Assembly (NCBI GenBank): GCA_029006195.1
Contig: JAQXGH010000026.1
Coordinates: 1 to 32,623, forward strand
Reading direction: 5' to 3'
DNA from: Bacillota bacterium
GTDB lineage: Bacteria; Bacillota; Clostridia; Peptostreptococcales; Anaerovoracaceae
Length of the DNA: 32,623 bases
This document shows positions 14,357 to 22,652 of the stretch, in pieces; the stretch's first letter is position 1, and each line of letters begins with the position of its first letter. Under the pieces are notes generated by a model. It was not told where the DNA came from and searched no databases. It saw only the letters and a list, made by a program, of their open reading frames with translations. The position numbers were made by a program, and so were the translations under genes.

Positions 14357-17300
14357 ATGATCAAGAATTTATCAGACAAGCCGATTGCTGAGGTGCAGAC
14401 AGCGCAGGCTGAGAAATGGGACAAAGACAACCTTCTTGAAAAATGTGTTAAGTTAAGAGAAGGTCAGCCTAGTTTTGTATTTTATGAAGGACCTCCAACA
14501 GCTAATGGTAAGCCAGGTATCCACCATGTAATGGCTAGAACACTGAAGGACTCAGTTAACCGTTACAAGACAATGCAGGGCTTCAAGGTAAACAGAAAAG
14601 CTGGTTGGGATACTCACGGACTTCCAGTAGAAATCGAAGTTGAGAAGCAGCTGGGTATTGAAGGTAAGCAGGATATCGAGAAGTACGGAATTGCTGAATT
14701 CAACGAAAAGTGTAAGGCTTCAGTATTCACATACAAGGGTCTCTGGGAACAGATGACTCAGAGAATGGGCTACATGGTAGACATGGAAGACCCATACATC
14801 ACATTAGATAACAACTACATCGAAACAGGTTGGTGGATCATTAAGGAATTCCACAAGGCTGGACTTATTTATGAAGGCCACAAGATTCTGCCATACTGCC
14901 CAAGATGCGGAACTGGTCTTGCTTCACACGAAGTAGCTCAAGGGTATAAGGATGTTAAGGTTAACACACTGATCGCTAAGTTTAAGCGTAAGGATGCTGA
15001 GAACGAATACTTCCTGGCATGGACAACTACTCCTTGGACACTGGCATCAAACACAGTTCTGACAGTTGGTCCTGAAATCGATTATGTTAAGGTTAAGATG
15101 ACAGCTGAAGGCGACGAACAGGGTAATATTTTCTACCTGGCTAAGGGCCTGGCTGATAAGGTTCTGGGTGCTGAAAACTACGAAATCATTGAGGAAATGA
15201 AGGGTAAGGATCTGGAATACATCGAATACGAACAGCTTATGCCGTTTGTTAAAGCTGACAAGAAGGCATTCTTCGTTACATGCATGGATTATGTAAGTAC
15301 AGAAGATGGTACTGGTATCGTTCATACAGCACCTGCATTTGGTGAAGATGACTATCAGTGCGGCAGAAAGTATGATCTTCCTGTACTGCAGCCTGTTGAC
15401 GATAGAGGATGCTACACAGAAACACCTTGGAAGGGTCACTTCGTAATGGAAGAAGGCCTTGATATCGAAATCATCAAGTGGCTGGCAGAAGAAAATAAGA
15501 TTTATGCTAAGCAGAAGATCGAACATAACTATCCACACTGCTGGAGATGCGGAACACCACTTGTTTACTATGCTAAGCCAAGCTGGTACATCGAAATGAG
15601 CAAGCTTAAGGATGATCTGGTTGCTAACAACAAGACTGTTAACTGGTATCCTGATTTCGTTGGCGAAAAGAGATTCGGCAACTGGCTCGAAGAAGTTAAG
15701 GACTGGGCTATCTCAAGAAACAGATACTGGGGTACACCAATTCCTATCTGGAGATGCGAATGCGGTCATCTGGAATGCATCGGCAGCAGAGCTGAACTGG
15801 TTGAAAAGGCAAACGAAGCTATCGACGAAAGCATCGAACTGCATAGACCACATGTTGATAATGTAACTATCACATGTCCACACTGCGGCAAGGTAATGAA
15901 GAGAATCCCTGAAGTTATGGACTGCTGGTTCGACTCAGGTGCTATGCCATATGCTCAGTGGCACTATCCGTTTGAAAATAAAGAAAGATTTGATGATGAG
16001 CTCTTCCCTGCAGACTTCATCTGTGAAGGTATCGACCAGACTAGAGGTTGGTTCTATTCACTGATGGCGATCTCAACTTTCATCAAGGGCAAGGCTCCAT
16101 ACAGAAACGTACTTGTTAACGACCTCATCCTGGATAAGGAAGGTAAGAAGATGTCAAAGCACGTGGGCAACACAGTTAACCCATTCGAAATGCTTGACAA
16201 ATACGGTGCAGACGCAACCAGATGGTATCTGCTCCACACTTCACCTGCATGGTCACCAACAAAGTTCGACGAAGATGGTCTTATCGAAATCGTAAGCAAA
16301 TTCTTCGGTACACTTAAGAACGTATACAACTTCTTCGTGCTCTATTCAAATCAGGATGATATCGATCCTGCATTACTGGAAGTTCCTTACGAAAACAGAC
16401 CTGAACTTGACAGATGGATTATTTCTAAGTTCAACAAGCTGGTTAAAGGTGTAACTGAATCAATGGATAAGTACAACCACATGATCACTACTCGTCTCAT
16501 TCAGGATTTCGTAAACGAAGACCTTTCAAACTGGTACATCAGAAGAGCTAGAAGAAGATTCTGGGGTGAAGAATTAACTGAAGATAAGAAGGCAGTTTAC
16601 GCAACAACTTACGAAGTACTCGTAGGCATCGCTAAGCTGATCGCACCATTCGCTCCATTCATTTCAGATGAAATGTATCAGAACCTCACTGGTGAAGAAT
16701 CAGTACATCTCGCTGACTTCCCTAAGGCAGATGATGCACTCATCGATGAAAAGGCTGAAGAAAGAATGGATCTGGTTAGAGCTCTCGTTGCTCTGGGCAG
16801 AGGTACTAGAGAAAAAGAAAAGATCAAGGTTAGACAGCCACTGAGCGAAGTTCTCGTTGATGGTAAGTACGAAGCTGTTATCGGCGACTTAACTCCACTG
16901 ATCATGGAAGAACTGAACATTAAGAAGGTTGTATTCGAAAACAATCTTGATGAATATATGAACTACTCACTGAAGCCAAACTTCAAGGTAGCAGGTCCTG
17001 TACTTGGTAAGAACATTAAGGCATTCGGTGCTGCAATGGCTAAGGCAGATCCTAAGGAAACAGTTGCTAAACTGGAAGCTGAAGGCAAGATCACTTTAGA
17101 GCTGAACGGCGAAAATGTTGACATCACTAGCGAAATGGTAGACGTTAGAATCGATGCCAAGGAAGGTTTCGCAGTAGCAATGGAAAATAACGTATTTACT
17201 ATTCTGGATACAGCTATTACTCCAGAGCTCGAATCAGAAGGTCTGGCTAGAGAAATCATTTCAAAGATCCAGCAGATGAGAAAACAGAACGAATTCGAAA

Positions 17301-17476
17301 TGATGGATAAGATCGTGATTTCAGTTGAAGCTGATGAAGCTGTAAAGGCTGCAATCGACACTCACAGAGATTACATCATGACTGAAACTTTAGCTACAGC
17401 TATCGAAGAAAAGACTGGTCTTGATACAGTTAACCTTAACGGTCACAAGACAGGTCTCGCAGTTGCTAGAGTATAA
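14357..17476 (+). CDS. ileS: Isoleucyl-tRNA synthetase, type 2 (IleRS2), with GxHH signature
   Basis: Charges tRNA-Ile with isoleucine in the cytoplasm. The long 1039-residue form, with a long C-terminal extension and CPRCG/CPHCG-type cysteine pairs, is typical of type 2 (eukaryote-like) IleRS. The order is Rossmann core, CP1 editing domain (about 190-430), KMSKH loop (598-602), and helical anticodon-binding domain. The class I signature is altered: instead of HxGH it reads GIHH (residues 54-57), first and third positions swapped. Type 2 enzymes are known to be mupirocin-resistant, and this swapped motif has been reported in hyper-resistant members. It is preceded by its own promoter and structured leader, and followed by a GC-rich hairpin before rlmN. 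Confidence 0.97.
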   Translation: MIKNLSDKPIAEVQTAQAEKWDKDNLLEKCVKLREGQPSFVFYEGPPTANGKPGIHHVMARTLKDSVNRYKTMQGFKVNRKAGWDTHGLPVEIEVEKQLGIEGKQDIEKYGIAEFNEKCKASVFTYKGLWEQMTQRMGYMVDMEDPYITLDNNYIETGWWIIKEFHKAGLIYEGHKILPYCPRCGTGLASHEVAQGYKDVKVNTLIAKFKRKDAENEYFLAWTTTPWTLASNTVLTVGPEIDYVKVKMTAEGDEQGNIFYLAKGLADKVLGAENYEIIEEMKGKDLEYIEYEQLMPFVKADKKAFFVTCMDYVSTEDGTGIVHTAPAFGEDDYQCGRKYDLPVLQPVDDRGCYTETPWKGHFVMEEGLDIEIIKWLAEENKIYAKQKIEHNYPHCWRCGTPLVYYAKPSWYIEMSKLKDDLVANNKTVNWYPDFVGEKRFGNWLEEVKDWAISRNRYWGTPIPIWRCECGHLECIGSRAELVEKANEAIDESIELHRPHVDNVTITCPHCGKVMKRIPEVMDCWFDSGAMPYAQWHYPFENKERFDDELFPADFICEGIDQTRGWFYSLMAISTFIKGKAPYRNVLVNDLILDKEGKKMSKHVGNTVNPFEMLDKYGADATRWYLLHTSPAWSPTKFDEDGLIEIVSKFFGTLKNVYNFFVLYSNQDDIDPALLEVPYENRPELDRWIISKFNKLVKGVTESMDKYNHMITTRLIQDFVNEDLSNWYIRRARRRFWGEELTEDKKAVYATTYEVLVGIAKLIAPFAPFISDEMYQNLTGEESVHLADFPKADDALIDEKAEERMDLVRALVALGRGTREKEKIKVRQPLSEVLVDGKYEAVIGDLTPLIMEELNIKKVVFENNLDEYMNYSLKPNFKVAGPVLGKNIKAFGAAMAKADPKETVAKLEAEGKITLELNGENVDITSEMVDVRIDAKEGFAVAMENNVFTILDTAITPELESEGLAREIISKIQQMRKQNEFEMMDKIVISVEADEAVKAAIDTHRDYIMTETLATAIEEKTGLDTVNLNGHKTGLAVARV

Positions 17477-17499
17477 AATTAAACAAGTTTTTTAAGCAG

Positions 17500-17521
17500 T
17501 GCCGGCTGAAAAATGCCGGCA
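17500..17521 (+). terminator. GC-rich hairpin between ileS and rlmN
   Basis: TGCCGGC (17500-17506) pairs with GCCGGCA (17515-17521), loop 8 bases, followed by TTGTGTTT, a poor U-run. It probably acts as a partial terminator or processing site, allowing some read-through into rlmN. Confidence 0.6.
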
Positions 17522-17549
17522 TTGTGTTTATTACCGGGAAAAATCGACA

Positions 17550-18593
17550 ATGAGAAATTTACTAGGATGCACAACTAAAGAACTTTCGGAATTCGCAGTG
17601 GAGCTTGGCGAAAAGCCATTCAGAGGAAGGCAGCTCTTTAAGTGGATATACAGCGGTGAGAGAGACTTTGATAACATGACTGACCTGTCAGCTGCTTTCA
17701 GAGAAAAACTCAAAGAAAACGCATATTTAGGCGCTGTAAGCGTGAAGTATGTTCAGCGTGACCAAAAGGATGGCACTTGTAAGCTCCTTTATGGTCTCGA
17801 AGACGGAAATGCAGTTGAAGGCGTATTTATGAAGTATAAGTACGGTAATTCACTTTGCTTATCATCACAGGTGGGATGCAGAATGGGCTGCAGGTTTTGC
17901 GCATCAGCTCTTGGTGGATTCGTGAGAAATCTTACTTCGGCAGAAATGCTGGAACAGGTATATGCGGCTGAGAGATACACAGGTGAAGAGATAAACCATA
18001 TTGTAGTTATGGGAATGGGCGAACCCTTTGATAACTACGAGAACTTGTCAGGATTCCTGAATCTCATACACGATAAGAACGGCAAGAATTTAAGTTTTAG
18101 AAACATTACAGTTTCAACCAGCGGTTTGATCCCTATGATGAAACGTTTCTCAGAGGAATTTCCGCAGGTGAATCTGGCAATATCCCTTCATAGATTAACA
18201 AATGAAGGCAGAAGTGAAATTATGCCTATCAATAGGAAGTATCCGGTTGATGAACTTCTGGCGGCAGCTAGAGAGTATTCAGAGAATACTGGCAGGAGAA
18301 TCACTTTTGAATATACTTTAATTAAGGGCGAGAATGATTCGGCAGCTGATGTACAGCTTATGAAGAAGAAGCTCGCTGGAATGCTTTGTCATATCAACCT
18401 GATTCCGCTCAATAAAGTCGAGGAGACAGGATATGATGGATCAAGCAGAAAAAGGGCAGAAGAAATAGCCTTAGAACTAGAAAAGCATGGTATAGCAGCG
18501 ACTGTTAGAAGAGAGCTTGGAAGCGAGATAGACGGTGCCTGTGGACAGCTCAGGCTGCATATGAAAGATGAATTTGAGGTTGATGCTGACTAG
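17550..18593 (+). CDS. rlmN: Dual-specificity rRNA/tRNA adenine-C2 methyltransferase RlmN
   Basis: A radical-SAM enzyme that methylates C2 of A2503 in 23S rRNA and of A37 in some tRNAs. The [4Fe-4S] ligands are C110-x3-C114-x2-C117 (CRMGCRFC). The second catalytic cysteine is C331 in GACGQL near the C-terminus. An N-terminal helical domain (about 1-90) recognises RNA. At 347 residues it is full length. The ATG at 17550 is chosen because homologues begin about 20 residues before the FRGRQLF motif, which is at residues 24-30 here; the in-frame start at 17499 overlaps the hairpin. The ribosome binding site is weak (GGGAA), and translation may depend on transcript from ileS. Confidence 0.96.
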   Translation: MRNLLGCTTKELSEFAVELGEKPFRGRQLFKWIYSGERDFDNMTDLSAAFREKLKENAYLGAVSVKYVQRDQKDGTCKLLYGLEDGNAVEGVFMKYKYGNSLCLSSQVGCRMGCRFCASALGGFVRNLTSAEMLEQVYAAERYTGEEINHIVVMGMGEPFDNYENLSGFLNLIHDKNGKNLSFRNITVSTSGLIPMMKRFSEEFPQVNLAISLHRLTNEGRSEIMPINRKYPVDELLAAAREYSENTGRRITFEYTLIKGENDSAADVQLMKKKLAGMLCHINLIPLNKVEETGYDGSSRKRAEEIALELEKHGIAATVRRELGSEIDGACGQLRLHMKDEFEVDAD

Positions 18594-18608
18594 TTATTAG
18601 GTTATAAT
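18580..18608 (+). promoter_or_regulatory. Promoter of the small P-loop gene
   Basis: TTGATG (18580-18585), a 17-base spacer and TATAAT (18603-18608). The -35 element lies inside the 3' end of rlmN. The strong ribosome binding site GCAGGAGGA follows at 18631-18639. Confidence 0.7.
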
Positions 18609-18646
18609 GATAATACTAAATTTTATAGACGCAGGAGGATAAAACT

Positions 18647-19069
18647 ATGGTGAAGTTACTTATTGGTCACAAGGGAAGCGGTAAGACTAACAAGATGATC
18701 GATCTCGCCAATGACCGTGTAGAAAACAGTGATGGAAGCGTAATTTTTATAAATAAGAATCAGAGACTGATGTATGACTTAAAGTATCGTATTAGACTGA
18801 TTTGCATGGAGGAATACCAGGGCATCACTAATACTGACGAATACGTTGGATTCTTATATGGCATCATCAGTTCAGATCATGATATAGATATGATTTACAT
18901 CGACAGTATCATGAAGCACTCAGATGTAACACTGGGAGATCTCCCAGAATTCCTTGACAGACTGAAGAAGATTTCAGAACAGTTTGAAGTTGATTTCACA
19001 GTAAGCATCAGTGCTGAAAAGGAAGAAATGATCGGTGTTAACTTCGATGGTTTCGAAGTACTTAACTAA
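18647..19069 (+). CDS. Small P-loop NTPase of unknown function
   Basis: The 140-residue single-domain protein opens with a strand and a Walker A motif, GHKGSGKT (residues 7-14). The segment IDMIYID (about 80-86) fits a Walker B strand. There is no helicase, ABC or PilT signature. Short clostridial proteins of this type are sometimes annotated as twitching motility protein PilT on the basis of the P-loop alone, and I would not carry that name over. It has its own promoter and a strong terminator, so it is a single-gene unit. Possible roles are a nucleotide-dependent switch or a nucleotide kinase-like protein. Confidence 0.85.
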   Translation: MVKLLIGHKGSGKTNKMIDLANDRVENSDGSVIFINKNQRLMYDLKYRIRLICMEEYQGITNTDEYVGFLYGIISSDHDIDMIYIDSIMKHSDVTLGDLPEFLDRLKKISEQFEVDFTVSISAEKEEMIGVNFDGFEVLN

Positions 19070-19080
19070 AATCAAGTAAT

Positions 19081-19109
19081 AAAAGGCGGTGAGTACACCG
19101 CCTTTTTTT
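19081..19109 (+). terminator. Strong intrinsic terminator
   Basis: AAAAGGCGGTG (19081-19091) pairs with CACCGCCTTTT (19096-19106) around an AGTA loop, followed by more T residues. Confidence 0.92.
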
Positions 19110-19158
19110 AAGGGGAATTGAGAATAAGAGGTTACAAAACAGAAAAGAGGCGATTATT

Positions 19159-20046
19159 TTGAGAAAAGCATATGTGTTTATAGTATTGACAGCGTTCCTG
19201 TTTGGAACCATGGAAGTTGCGTGTAAGATTGCGGGAAATGGCCTTGATCCATTTCAGCTTACGTTCATCAGATTCGCTATTGGCGGACTGATTCTCCTTC
19301 CGTTTGCTATAAGGGATTTAAGAAAGAATCACATTGTGCTGACAGCTAAAGATTTTGTTATTCTGGCCTTCACCGGCTTACTTGGCGTAACTATCAGCAT
19401 GGTACTTTTCCAGATAGCAGTTGTAGATTCGAATGCATCAACAGTATCTGTGCTGATTTGTGTAAACCCATTCTTCACAATGATATTTGCTCATATGTTT
19501 ACAGATGAGAAGATGACAAAGATAAAGGGTCTTGTGCTATTTATTGCCATAGTAGGCATTCTGTTTATGATGAGACCTTGGGATATTCAGGCAGGAAACT
19601 CTGCATTTGGAATGATAATGATGCTGCTTTCTGCTCTCTTCTTCGGAGCTTACACTGTTGTGGGTAAGGTCAGCGTTAAGAAAATGGGACCTTTCGCACA
19701 GACAAGCATCAGTTTTATTGCGGGATCGATCCTGCTTTTGGTAATTATACTCTTTATGGGTAAGCCTGTTATTGCAGGTGTTGCTGATAATATTCCTATC
19801 GTGCTTTATACAGGTATCGTCGTTACAGGAATCGGTTATTTCTGTTATTTCAAAGGCATCGAGCTTTCAGATGCATCGACTGGTTCTATCGCATTCTTCT
19901 TAAAGCCGGCGATTGCACCTGTTATTGCAGTAATCATTCTTGGTGAAAGTGTAATGTGGAATACTGTTGTAGGAATCATTCTGATTCTTACAGCTTCATT
20001 TATAAATATGACAGCTTCTAAGAAGGCAGCTACGCTTAGGGGATAG
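19159..20046 (+). CDS. EamA/DMT-family transporter
   Basis: A 295-residue protein with ten predicted transmembrane segments in two EamA repeats (about 5-135 and 150-285). The loop motif before TM4 and TM9 and the second-half ELSDASTGSIAFFLKPAIAP region (about 235-254) are typical of drug/metabolite transporters that export amino acids or other metabolites. The start is TTG at 19159, eight bases after AAAGAGG; no ATG fits better. It is the first gene of a four-gene operon, with the Nudix start only two bases after its stop. Confidence 0.92.
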   Translation: MRKAYVFIVLTAFLFGTMEVACKIAGNGLDPFQLTFIRFAIGGLILLPFAIRDLRKNHIVLTAKDFVILAFTGLLGVTISMVLFQIAVVDSNASTVSVLICVNPFFTMIFAHMFTDEKMTKIKGLVLFIAIVGILFMMRPWDIQAGNSAFGMIMMLLSALFFGAYTVVGKVSVKKMGPFAQTSISFIAGSILLLVIILFMGKPVIAGVADNIPIVLYTGIVVTGIGYFCYFKGIELSDASTGSIAFFLKPAIAPVIAVIILGESVMWNTVVGIILILTASFINMTASKKAATLRG

Positions 20047-20048
20047 AC

Positions 20049-20687
20049 ATGAGTATATTAAAGTCACAGGATATTATAGATATATTTGACGGATACGACC
20101 CGCAGGGAGAAGATGGCTACTCTCATTTTTCTGTAATTGTTCCACTTGTCAGGACCGGGGATGATGAGAGCTTGAGGGTTTTGTACGAAGTTAGATCAAA
20201 TAAAATAGATAGGCAGCCTGGAGAAATTTGTTTTCCGGGAGGTTTTCTTGAGGAGGGCGAGGGACCTCTTGAAGGCGGTCTTCGCGAGATGGAAGAAGAA
20301 ACCGGAATTCCCGCAAGCAGCGTACAAATAATTACTAAACTTCCGTCATTATTTATTGGAGGATGTTCACAGTTGCATGCATTTCTTGGTATTATAGATG
20401 AGGAGGATTTAGATGAGGCTTCTCCAAGCGAATTTGAAGTAGCTGAGCTCTTCACAGTACCTCTTTCCTGGCTTCTTGAAAATGAGCCGGAGCTTTATAG
20501 GTGTAAGTATATCCCCAGCCCAGATGAGGATTTTCCGACAAAGAAAGTAACGGGCAAAGATAGCTATCCGTGGCGTGGGGGTTTTTATAAGATTCCTGTA
20601 TATCCTGAATATGAAGGACATATAATTTGGGGACTTACAGGAAGAATCACGTTACAGTTTGTAAGGGATATCATTAAGAGGGTTTAA
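20049..20687 (+). CDS. Nudix hydrolase, CoA pyrophosphatase (NudL)-like
   Basis: A cytoplasmic hydrolase of nucleoside diphosphate-X compounds. The Nudix box is intact at about residues 65-87, with the pattern G-x5-E-x7-REM-x-EE-x-G-I. The preceding PGEICFPGG segment resembles the NuCoA/UPF0035 motif (H-GE-FPGG) of CoA pyrophosphatases, which split CoA or acyl-CoA into phosphopantetheine and 3',5'-ADP. At 212 residues the size fits. AGGGGATAG provides the ribosome binding site within the end of the EamA gene, so the two are translationally linked. Confidence 0.9.
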   Translation: MSILKSQDIIDIFDGYDPQGEDGYSHFSVIVPLVRTGDDESLRVLYEVRSNKIDRQPGEICFPGGFLEEGEGPLEGGLREMEEETGIPASSVQIITKLPSLFIGGCSQLHAFLGIIDEEDLDEASPSEFEVAELFTVPLSWLLENEPELYRCKYIPSPDEDFPTKKVTGKDSYPWRGGFYKIPVYPEYEGHIIWGLTGRITLQFVRDIIKRV

Positions 20688-20702
20688 TGTTAGGAGGCGC
20701 TT

Positions 20703-21506
20703 ATGTTCAAAATAGCATTATGTCAGATCGCTGGGTCAGCGGATAAGGAGCTTAATAAGGCTAAGGCAGAGAAGTTTATCAGAGAAGCTGCTGAAGGTGG
20801 TGCTCAGATTGTGTGCCTGCCTGAAATGTGGAATTGCCCATACTCAAATGATTATTTCAGGAAGTTTGCAGAGCCAGAAAACGGCGAGACTGTAGCTTTC
20901 ATGTCAAAGATTGCTAAGAATCTAGGCATATATCTTATCGGCGGAACTATCGCTGAAATTGATGACGATAAAGTGTATAACACTGCTTACTGCTTTGATA
21001 GAGAAGGAAAGCTTATCGGTAAGCACAGAAAAGTTCACCTGTTTGATATAGATGTTAAGGGTAAAATCAGATTTATGGAATCAGATACTTTAACAGCAGG
21101 TGACAGTCTGACTGTTATAGATACTGAATTCTGCAAGGTTGGCGTGGCTATATGCTATGATGTTAGATTCCCTGACTGGTTTAAGAATATGGTCCTTGCT
21201 GGTGCTAAGCTTATGTTCCTGCCTGCAGCTTTTAATACGACTACTGGACCTGCACACTGGGACCTGCTTATGCGCACAAGAGCAATGGATAATCAGGTTT
21301 ATTTCGCAGCATGTGCACCTGCCAGAGATGATAACGGCATATTCAAGGCTTACGGCAACTCATGTGTTGCTGGTCCTTGGGCAGAGTTTGTAGCACACGC
21401 TGATGAGAAGGAATGTGTACTTTTCGCAGATATAGATTTGGATCATGTAGACAGCATTAGAGAGCAGCTTCCGCTGCTTAAGCATAGAAGGGAGGAACTT
21501 TATTAG
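20703..21506 (+). CDS. Carbon-nitrogen hydrolase (nitrilase superfamily, omega-amidase/Nit2-like)
   Basis: A cytoplasmic amidase. The Glu-Lys-Cys triad is Glu41 (LPEMWNCPY), Lys110 (KHRKVHLFD) and Cys151 (ICYDVRFPD). The MWNCPYS motif and the MRTRAMDNQ segment are most like omega-amidase/Nit2, which hydrolyses alpha-ketoglutaramate and similar monoamides of dicarboxylates. Deaminated glutathione amidase (Nit1) is the main alternative. The 267-residue length is typical. GGAGG lies before the ATG, and the BMP lipoprotein starts two bases after its stop, with a Shine-Dalgarno (GGGAGG) inside this gene. Confidence 0.92.
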   Translation: MFKIALCQIAGSADKELNKAKAEKFIREAAEGGAQIVCLPEMWNCPYSNDYFRKFAEPENGETVAFMSKIAKNLGIYLIGGTIAEIDDDKVYNTAYCFDREGKLIGKHRKVHLFDIDVKGKIRFMESDTLTAGDSLTVIDTEFCKVGVAICYDVRFPDWFKNMVLAGAKLMFLPAAFNTTTGPAHWDLLMRTRAMDNQVYFAACAPARDDNGIFKAYGNSCVAGPWAEFVAHADEKECVLFADIDLDHVDSIREQLPLLKHRREELY

Positions 21507-21508
21507 AA

Positions 21509-22606
21509 ATGAAAAAAAGTGGATTATTTAAAACTGTGTTGATTTTAGCCATGACAGGCCTTTTGGCTTTTGTTTTGACTTCATGTGTATCAGATGCTTC
21601 CCCTGAAGCGGTCCAGCCTGAAGAACAAATCGATTATGAAGTTGCTCTTATTACAGATGACAGCCTTATTATGGATGGCGGTCACAGCGAGATGGAATGG
21701 ACTGCTATAAGCGTTTATTGCGCTGAAAACGGCTTATCACATAAGTACTATAAGGCAACAGACAATACTAAAAGAGCTTATGATAAAGCTATGGATATGG
21801 CTGTCCAGAAAGGCGCTAAGATAGTTATTGCTGATAATGACAAAGTAAGCGATGCTGTATACGATGCTGAAGAAAAGTACAAGGATATTAAGTTTATCAT
21901 CCTGAATTCTTCTCCGGTAGATGAAGAGAATGGCGATATCAGAATTTCCAGCAATACTGTTGCCGTAGTCTTTGCGTCAGAAGAGGCTGGATATTTGGCT
22001 GGATATGCTGCTGTTAAAGACGGGTATGAAAATTTAGGATTTATAGGACAGACTCCTGATAAGGAATATAAGTCATACGGATATGGCTTTGTTATGGGTG
22101 CTGATAAAGCGGCTGTGGAGATGGATGCGGATGTTACTGTGAAGTTCTATAGCGTTAAGCCAGAGGACAAGAAGAGCATAGCTTATGAGAAGGCTTCCGA
22201 GTGGTTTGCTGATGGAACTCAGGTCATTATGGCATCAGGTAATAACATTGACACAGATGTGATCAGAGCTGCTGAGGCGGAAGGTGGCAAGGTTATCTGC
22301 TGTCAGGCTGATAAGAGTATGCTTTCTGATACTATTCTCACTACAGCTGAGGTTAAGGTAGATAAGGCGTTAAATGATCTTTTAGGCCTTTACTCAAAGG
22401 ACAAGTTCCCATGTGGAGAAATAGTAAGTTATGACGCCGCTAATGATGGCGTGGGACTGGCTCTTAAGGTCAATGGATTCAAAAATCTGACACAGAAAGA
22501 CTACAAAGATATTTACCAGAAGCTTGCAAGTGGTAAGATAAAGGTGGACATCGAGGAATTGGAAAAAGCTCATGACATTAAGTTAAAAAGAGCGCAGTTA
22601 GATTAA
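21509..22606 (+). CDS. BMP-family substrate-binding lipoprotein
   Basis: A surface-anchored periplasmic-binding-fold protein. It has a signal peptide with a lipobox ending LTSC (Cys26). The BMP (PnrA-like) domain includes the family-typical segment ASEEAGYLAGYAAV, followed by GFIG. Relatives bind purine nucleosides as the receptor of an ABC importer. No permease or ATPase gene of that importer is nearby. The first ~60 mature residues and the last ~40 diverge from typical members, so the ligand may differ. It is the last gene of the EamA-Nudix-amidase operon and is followed by a bidirectional terminator. Confidence 0.9.
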   Translation: MKKSGLFKTVLILAMTGLLAFVLTSCVSDASPEAVQPEEQIDYEVALITDDSLIMDGGHSEMEWTAISVYCAENGLSHKYYKATDNTKRAYDKAMDMAVQKGAKIVIADNDKVSDAVYDAEEKYKDIKFIILNSSPVDEENGDIRISSNTVAVVFASEEAGYLAGYAAVKDGYENLGFIGQTPDKEYKSYGYGFVMGADKAAVEMDADVTVKFYSVKPEDKKSIAYEKASEWFADGTQVIMASGNNIDTDVIRAAEAEGGKVICCQADKSMLSDTILTTAEVKVDKALNDLLGLYSKDKFPCGEIVSYDAANDGVGLALKVNGFKNLTQKDYKDIYQKLASGKIKVDIEELEKAHDIKLKRAQLD

Positions 22607-22621
22607 TAATAAGCATAATAA

Positions 22622-22646
22622 AACCGGCTGGATGATTCAGCCGGTT
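22622..22646. terminator. Bidirectional intrinsic terminator
   Basis: AACCGGCTG (22622-22630) pairs with CAGCCGGTT (22638-22646). Both flanks are A/T-rich, so it ends the + operon and the converging citrate synthase/pilus operon. Confidence 0.9.
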
Positions 22647-22652
22647 ATATTT

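Noticed and set aside
15047-15538. 163-codon open frame antisense to ileS
   Set aside because: It is a codon-bias shadow inside a well-identified synthetase gene, with no start signal.
17499-17549. Upstream start for rlmN
   Set aside because: It would translate the GC-rich hairpin after ileS, lacks a ribosome binding site, and homologues begin near codon 18.
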